Positions 31,595-34,645 of a stretch of DNA of 34,645 nt are shown piece by piece. The position numbers were made by a program, and so were the translations under genes. The notes under the pieces are model-generated. The model did not search any database and was not told where the DNA came from. It saw only the letters and a program-made list of their open reading frames with translations. Origin of the DNA: DASPLH01 sp035627675 (GTDB lineage Bacteria > Acidobacteriota > Terriglobia > Terriglobales > Acidobacteriaceae). How positions within the stretch are numbered: the stretch's first letter is position 1; every line of letters starts with the position of its first letter. The DNA is taken from NCBI GenBank assembly GCA_035627675.1, contig DASPLH010000103.1, positions 1-34,645 on the forward strand. The letters are read 5' to 3'.

Positions 31595-32587
31595 ATGGGC
31601 TGCCGACGCGAAGAACGGGTGAATCTCCGTCTGCGCACGGTCGTCAGTGGGGTCGATCGCAACGGAAGGGCTTTCCGCGAATACGCGGAGACGCTCGATT
31701 TTTCCATGCTGGGAGCGCGGCTTGCGGGCCTGCGCGCCAGGCTGGAACCCGGCGCTGTCGTGTCCCTGCTTCAAGGCGATCGCTGCGCCCGCTTCCGCGT
31801 GACCTGGATCGGCGACCCGGGGACGGCAACCGACGGACAAATCGGCCTGCGCTGCATCGAGGTCGCTCACCGCAGCAACAAGCGAATCCTTTACATAGAC
31901 GATCAGGAATATGAGCTGAGCTCGCGCGCGGGACTGCTGCGCTCCGGCGGCTATGACGTCGTCACCGACAGGACAGCCGAGGCTGCCTGGCAGGAACTGA
32001 TCCAGTCGCGCTTCGATCTCCTCCTGCTCGATTACCCGCTGGCTGACGCCGATGCCCTCGCCGTCGTCACGGCCGTAAAGCGGTATTGGCCCGAGATCCG
32101 CATCCTGCTCGCCACGGGCAATCCGGCGCGAGTGCCCGAATCGCTGCTCGCGCTGGTTGACGACTGCATTCACAAGGGCATCGTGCCCGCCGAGTTGCTC
32201 ACTCGCGTATCGGGCCTGATTGGAGAAGCTTCGCGGCTCAACTGGCCCGTATCGCGTTCCACGCCGCGCCATGCCCTTAATGTTCCGGTTTCGCTCCGCA
32301 TCTTCCGCGGCGGAGTTCCCGTCACGCTGCAAGGACGCTCCACCGACCTGAGCACCAGCGGAATGGGCATCGAAGTGGAAGAACCGGTCATGCCCGGCGA
32401 AGTGGGAACGCTCTACTTCCGGCTCCCGTCAACCAACGGCATTCAGTTCAGCCCTCGCGTGATGGTGCGCCGCAAGAACCGGACACACTGCGGCCTGGAG
32501 TTTGTGGATATAACGTCGGTGGAAGAGACCGCGATCGCATGCGCTTGCGGAACCCTGCCGCAAGCCGCTTCGCCCACCGAGGCCTGA
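31595..32587 (+). CDS. PilZ - receiver - PilZ protein
   Basis: A 330-residue cytosolic signalling protein. Residues 1-92 are a PilZ domain with both c-di-GMP motifs (RREER at 4-8 and DFSMLG at 35-40). Residues 97-210 are a response-regulator receiver: acidic pair D102-D103, phospho-acceptor D146 in DLLLLDYP, T174 in LLATGNP, K194 in IHKGI. Residues about 221-315 are a second PilZ domain (RSTPR at 221-225 and DLSTSG at 251-256). All key residues are intact. It could link phosphorylation from an unknown histidine kinase to c-di-GMP binding. The start ATG at 31595 has no Shine-Dalgarno. Confidence 0.85.
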   Translation: MGCRREERVNLRLRTVVSGVDRNGRAFREYAETLDFSMLGARLAGLRARLEPGAVVSLLQGDRCARFRVTWIGDPGTATDGQIGLRCIEVAHRSNKRILYIDDQEYELSSRAGLLRSGGYDVVTDRTAEAAWQELIQSRFDLLLLDYPLADADALAVVTAVKRYWPEIRILLATGNPARVPESLLALVDDCIHKGIVPAELLTRVSGLIGEASRLNWPVSRSTPRHALNVPVSLRIFRGGVPVTLQGRSTDLSTSGMGIEVEEPVMPGEVGTLYFRLPSTNGIQFSPRVMVRRKNRTHCGLEFVDITSVEETAIACACGTLPQAASPTEA

Positions 32588-32592
32588 CCCCG

Positions 32593-33330
32593 TCAGCCGG
32601 CATCCGGCTCGGCGCGGATCATCTCCCGCTGGCCGCGCAGTTCCTCGTAACACTCGCAGACAGACTCGAGCAGCTTGCTGCGATCCGTAATGTCGATCTG
32701 CCCGCGCTTGTAGGCGATCGCTCCGGCGAGTTCAAGTTTGCGGGCCGCAGCAGTCACGGTCGTACGTTGCGCGCCCAGCATGTCGGCAATGCGCTCTTGC
32801 GTGAATGGAAGCCGTACCGATCCCAGCGTGTCACTGGCGTGCAACAACCAGCGGGCCAGGCGTTCTTCGACCGTGTGCAGCCCGTTGCACGCCACCAGTT
32901 GCGAAAGCTGTCGAACCCGCATGTGCAGGTAGCGGTTGACCAGGTCCGTAAGCACGCCGCCGCGGCGGACTTCTGCCCGCACCGTTTGCATCGGAACCCG
33001 GAGCGCCTTGATGTCCACCAGCGCCATCACGCGGAACAGCGAGCGGGGGCCGTCGATGAGCGCGGGAAACCCGATGAAACCCTCGGTGCCGACGGTGATC
33101 GCTTCCGCCGTGCGGCCATCTCTCATCAGTGCGAATGCCGATGCAAGCCCCTGGCAGATGAAGTGAATGTGCGTGACCTCCTCGCTGGCGTCAAGCACAA
33201 CCGTATGAGCGGGAACTTCGACCAGCTCGGCGTCCGCCGCAAGCCGAGCCAACTCCTCACCGGGAAGACGCGCGAGAATGGCGTTGCGCGAGACGCACGC
33301 CTTGCTCGAAGCTTCAATGTTGGGATGCAT
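32593..33330 (-). CDS. Crp/Fnr-family transcriptional regulator
   Basis: A 245-residue regulator from the ATG at 33330. Residues 20-140 form the cyclic-nucleotide-binding-like beta-roll (LARLAADAELVEVPAHTVVLDASEEVTHIHFICQGLASAFALM, then EGFIGFPALI). The long dimerisation helix follows (LVNRYLHMRVRQLSQLVACNGLHTVEERLARWLLHA). The C-terminal winged helix-turn-helix is FTQERIADMLGAQRTTVTAAARKLELAGAIAYKRGQIDI (near 182-220). The N-terminus has a single cysteine (C12) and no Fe-S cluster pattern, so it is not an FNR sensor of the usual type. The ligand is unknown. It converges on the PilZ gene with only five bases between the stops. Its leader is unusually structured. Confidence 0.9.
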   Translation of the reverse strand: MHPNIEASSKACVSRNAILARLPGEELARLAADAELVEVPAHTVVLDASEEVTHIHFICQGLASAFALMRDGRTAEAITVGTEGFIGFPALIDGPRSLFRVMALVDIKALRVPMQTVRAEVRRGGVLTDLVNRYLHMRVRQLSQLVACNGLHTVEERLARWLLHASDTLGSVRLPFTQERIADMLGAQRTTVTAAARKLELAGAIAYKRGQIDITDRSKLLESVCECYEELRGQREMIRAEPDAG

Positions 33331-33399
33331 GGCCCTCGCCGTGATCGTGACAGGTGCTATGGGTGATGGACGGCAACTATGTAGATGCACGTTCCCGGC

Positions 33400-33610
33400 G
33401 CGAGGAGTCGCTCAAAACGGTGCTGGGTGCGGGTTCCGACAATGTCGGGTACACTGCCGACATCCCGGAACCAACAGTGGGAGTATGCGCTCATCCTCGG
33501 CAGCCCGGTTTGGGTTCGCTGCAGGCCGGTCCGCTCGCCGAGGGCTCTCCCCCAAACACAAAGTGAACAATGAAGAAGGCCGTGCCGAAACGCACGGCCT
33601 TTGGATTTGC
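33400..33610 (+). ncRNA. Candidate structured RNA ending in an intrinsic terminator
   Basis: Three strong hairpins lie in a row in DNA with no convincing gene. First, GGTTCCG (33432-33438) pairs with CGGAACC (33466-33472), enclosing ATGTCGG (33442-33448) with CCGACAT (33457-33463). Second, CCTCGGC-AGC-CCGG (33495-33508) pairs with CCGG...GCT...GCCGAGG (33526-33543). Third, the terminator AGGCCGTGC/GCACGGCCT (33577-33600), followed by TTTGGATTT. No standard RNA (6S, SRP, tmRNA, RNase P) was recognised by eye. A clear promoter was not found. It might instead be the leader of the Crp gene on the other strand. Confidence 0.35.
33577..33609 (+). terminator. Intrinsic terminator of unknown upstream transcript
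   Basis: AGGCCGTGC (33577-33585) and GCACGGCCT (33592-33600) form a perfect nine-pair stem with a CGAAAC loop, followed by TTGGATTT. On the minus strand it is followed by TCTTCATTGTT, so it could work both ways. No supported gene ends next to it on the plus strand, which is why a non-coding transcript is suspected. Confidence 0.7.
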
Positions 33611-33750
33611 ACCAGCGTTGGAGTCCCGCCCTCATCCGCACTCGATGCGGGCAGCGCTGGATCGGGAATGTCGTTCAAGGGAGCCCTGCCCTTCCGCTCT
33701 GGAGAAGGTAGTTGGCACCACAGAGGCACCGGGACACAGGGTCAGGTAAT

Positions 33751-34050
33751 CTAGGCTACTCGATCCTTGTGCGGGCGTATCTTGGTTACGGCGCGGCGCG
33801 AGGCTTTTCGCGCCATTGCGAGTTCGTAGGCGGCCTGGAGATTCATCCAGAACTGCTCGCTTGTGCCGAAGTACTTCGCCAGACGGATTGCAACGTCGGC
33901 GCTGATGCCGCGCTTGCCAAGCGTGATCTCGCTGATGGTCTGGTTGGGCACCGCGAGAGCTTTAGCCAAGGCGTAGGCGGAGAGTTTCATGCATCCGGGC
34001 GAGATCCTGAAAGAAGAATTTCTTTGTCCCCCCGAGGAACAACATGGCAT
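33751..34050 (-). pseudogene. HigA-like antitoxin gene with an inverted N-terminal segment
   Basis: On the minus strand MKLSAYALAKALAVPNQTISEITLGKRGISADVAIRLAKYFGTSEQFWMNLQAAYEL (from 33990 down) is the HigA/VapI-type XRE antitoxin domain. The family's N-terminal motif HPGEILKEEFLxP should come directly before it. It is not there in frame; it lies on the plus strand at 33992-34030, reading HPGEILKEEFLCP. Turning 33991-34030 around restores one continuous frame, HPGEILKEEFLCP-MKLSAYALAK. The inversion keeps the frame open (GQRNSSFRISPGC replaces the motif), so a protein may still be made, but without the first helix of the domain. The original start is probably the ATG at 34050. No HigB toxin gene is seen upstream. 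Confidence 0.8.
33991..34030. other. 40-bp microinversion segment inside the higA-like gene
   Basis: This segment encodes HPGEILKEEFLCP on the plus strand in a gene otherwise read on the minus strand. The left edge meets an ATGCAT palindrome (33989-33994); the right edge is a run of six C. Both edges are exact to within a base or two, judged by frame restoration. See the antitoxin entry. Confidence 0.75.
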
Positions 34051-34368
34051 ATGCACGCGAACGAGAGTCGGGCTGTGGATGGTCGAGGGACATCGCAGAG
34101 GCACACGCGACTATGGACTCGCCCGCTCGTTTTGCCAAATCGGCATACGGCACTGCCTCAAACATAAAGATTATCTTGAAGGCGATGAGAGTACCTTATG
34201 CTTTCCCGTTCACCAGGGAGACGGCGTAACCTTGACCTTAGAGAGCGCAAGCTGCGGGTACGGTCACTCGTGGAGTGGAGTTACTGCCTCGAAGGGGAAT
34301 GGTACTCATCCGGAGTATGACATCCCTTCCATCGCAGGACCTCGATGGTCAGTTGTCCGAGATAGTTT
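34051..34368. other. Gene-poor stretch upstream of the antitoxin remnant
   Basis: About 320 bases with no convincing gene on either strand. A 61-residue plus-strand frame (34044-34229) begins after GAGGA but looks like shadow sequence. A 40-residue plus frame (34198-34320) is likewise unsupported. The toxin of a HigBA pair would be expected here on the minus strand, but no HigB motif was found, so any toxin gene has been lost or is not of this type. Base composition is less GC-rich than the neighbours. Confidence 0.5.
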
Positions 34369-34645
34369 TTACACCGCGTTGGACGGCAACTCGCTCACGA
34401 CTTCGTCCCCCAGCGCGTTGACCACTTTCTCCAGCAGCACGACCGCGTGCGCGATCGCGGCGTTGTCGGTTCCCATGCCCTCGGGAGTCTTGGCCTTGAT
34501 GCCGACGCATCCCGGCTCGACCTTCAGCAGTTCGGCAACGCGCGCCTGGAGCTTCGACGCGTGCGGGCCGATCTTCGGAGCCGCCAGGATCACCGTCGTG
34601 TCGGCGTTGAGCACGCGGTAGCCGGCGCGCTCGACGTGACGCATC
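34369..34645 (-). CDS. ispF: 2-C-methyl-D-erythritol 2,4-cyclodiphosphate synthase, C-terminal part
   Basis: The C-terminal 91 residues or so of IspF, which cyclises CDP-ME-2-phosphate to MEcPP in the non-mevalonate isoprenoid pathway. Recognisable are GYRVLNADTTVILAAPKIGPHASKLQARVAELL and VGIKAKTPEGMGTDNAAIAHAVVLLEK, the latter in place of the common 'KATTTEGLGFTGRGEGIAAHAV'. The gene runs off the right end of the window, so its start and the N-terminal metal-binding DxH motif are not visible. The last twelve residues (NALGDEVVSELPSNAV) go a little beyond the usual end. Confidence 0.9.
   Translation of the reverse strand, partial: MRHVERAGYRVLNADTTVILAAPKIGPHASKLQARVAELLKVEPGCVGIKAKTPEGMGTDNAAIAHAVVLLEKVVNALGDEVVSELPSNAV

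Noticed and set aside
33354..33573. Small plus-strand genes of 62 and 70 residues ahead of the terminator at 33577
   Set aside because: Two overlapping frames are equally open, neither looks like a protein, and RNA pairing explains the region better.
34044..34229. 61-residue plus-strand gene after a GAGGA ribosome-binding site
   Set aside because: It begins at the edge of the inverted segment, matches no family and has low-complexity N-terminal sequence.
34051..34368. HigB toxin partner of the antitoxin remnant
   Set aside because: No frame contains the HigB pattern (for example 'G-x-W-x-L-R-x-x-G-x-x-R-I-x-F').

Overview
The window is about 34.6 kb of GC-rich chromosome with compact bacterial gene spacing. 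The best guess is an Acidobacteriota member of the Koribacter/Terriglobia type. Four features point that way: short CTnAGnT-type octamer minisatellites between genes, lysine/alanine-rich tails on ribosome-associated proteins, a large secreted FG-GAP/Ig protein ending in a membrane segment plus GCG tail, and an IspF C-terminus of the 'GTDNAAIAHA' form. This placement rests on recognition, not on a search. No rRNA, tRNA, CRISPR array or insertion sequence was seen.

Layout. 1-7.4 kb: a perfect ParB-binding palindrome (parS) and half of a second lie beside rsmG, so this end is probably close to oriC and parAB. Leftward genes follow for a K+/H+ antiporter, a small secreted protein, a polyferredoxin membrane protein and mnmG, with a rightward unknown gene and a broken monooxygenase gene between them. 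7.5-10.8 kb: a Sel1-repeat protein, a SYLF-domain protein, CorA and a small unknown partner. 11-16.9 kb: a JAMM-protease/rhodanese fusion, then leftward folC, accD, cobO, rlmH, rsfS and nadD. 17-20.9 kb: obgE, then rsgA facing the opposite way, then rpmA and rplU. This is the widespread L21-L27-Obg-NadD-RsfS-RlmH ribosome-assembly block with rsgA inserted in it.

21-29.8 kb is mostly export and surface biology: the 1246-residue FG-GAP/Ig protein, a coupled SemiSWEET/TSUP-permease/cupin operon, a three-domain secreted Ig-like protein, a serine beta-lactamase-family hydrolase and a small secreted protein. 29.9-33.3 kb holds signalling genes: a GAF-TM-AMIN protein divergent from a coiled-coil protein and a PilZ-receiver-PilZ protein, then a Crp/Fnr regulator. 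33.4-34.4 kb is poor in genes. It holds a strongly structured candidate RNA locus and a HigA-like antitoxin gene whose conserved N-terminal 13 codons lie on the opposite strand, consistent with a 40-bp microinversion. The window ends inside ispF.

The points most worth following are the HigA microinversion, the histone-H1-like tails on three ribosome-binding proteins (in obgE the tail contains its own Shine-Dalgarno and ATG), the GAF-TM-AMIN and PilZ-REC-PilZ architectures, the structured RNA candidate, and the intergenic repeats.
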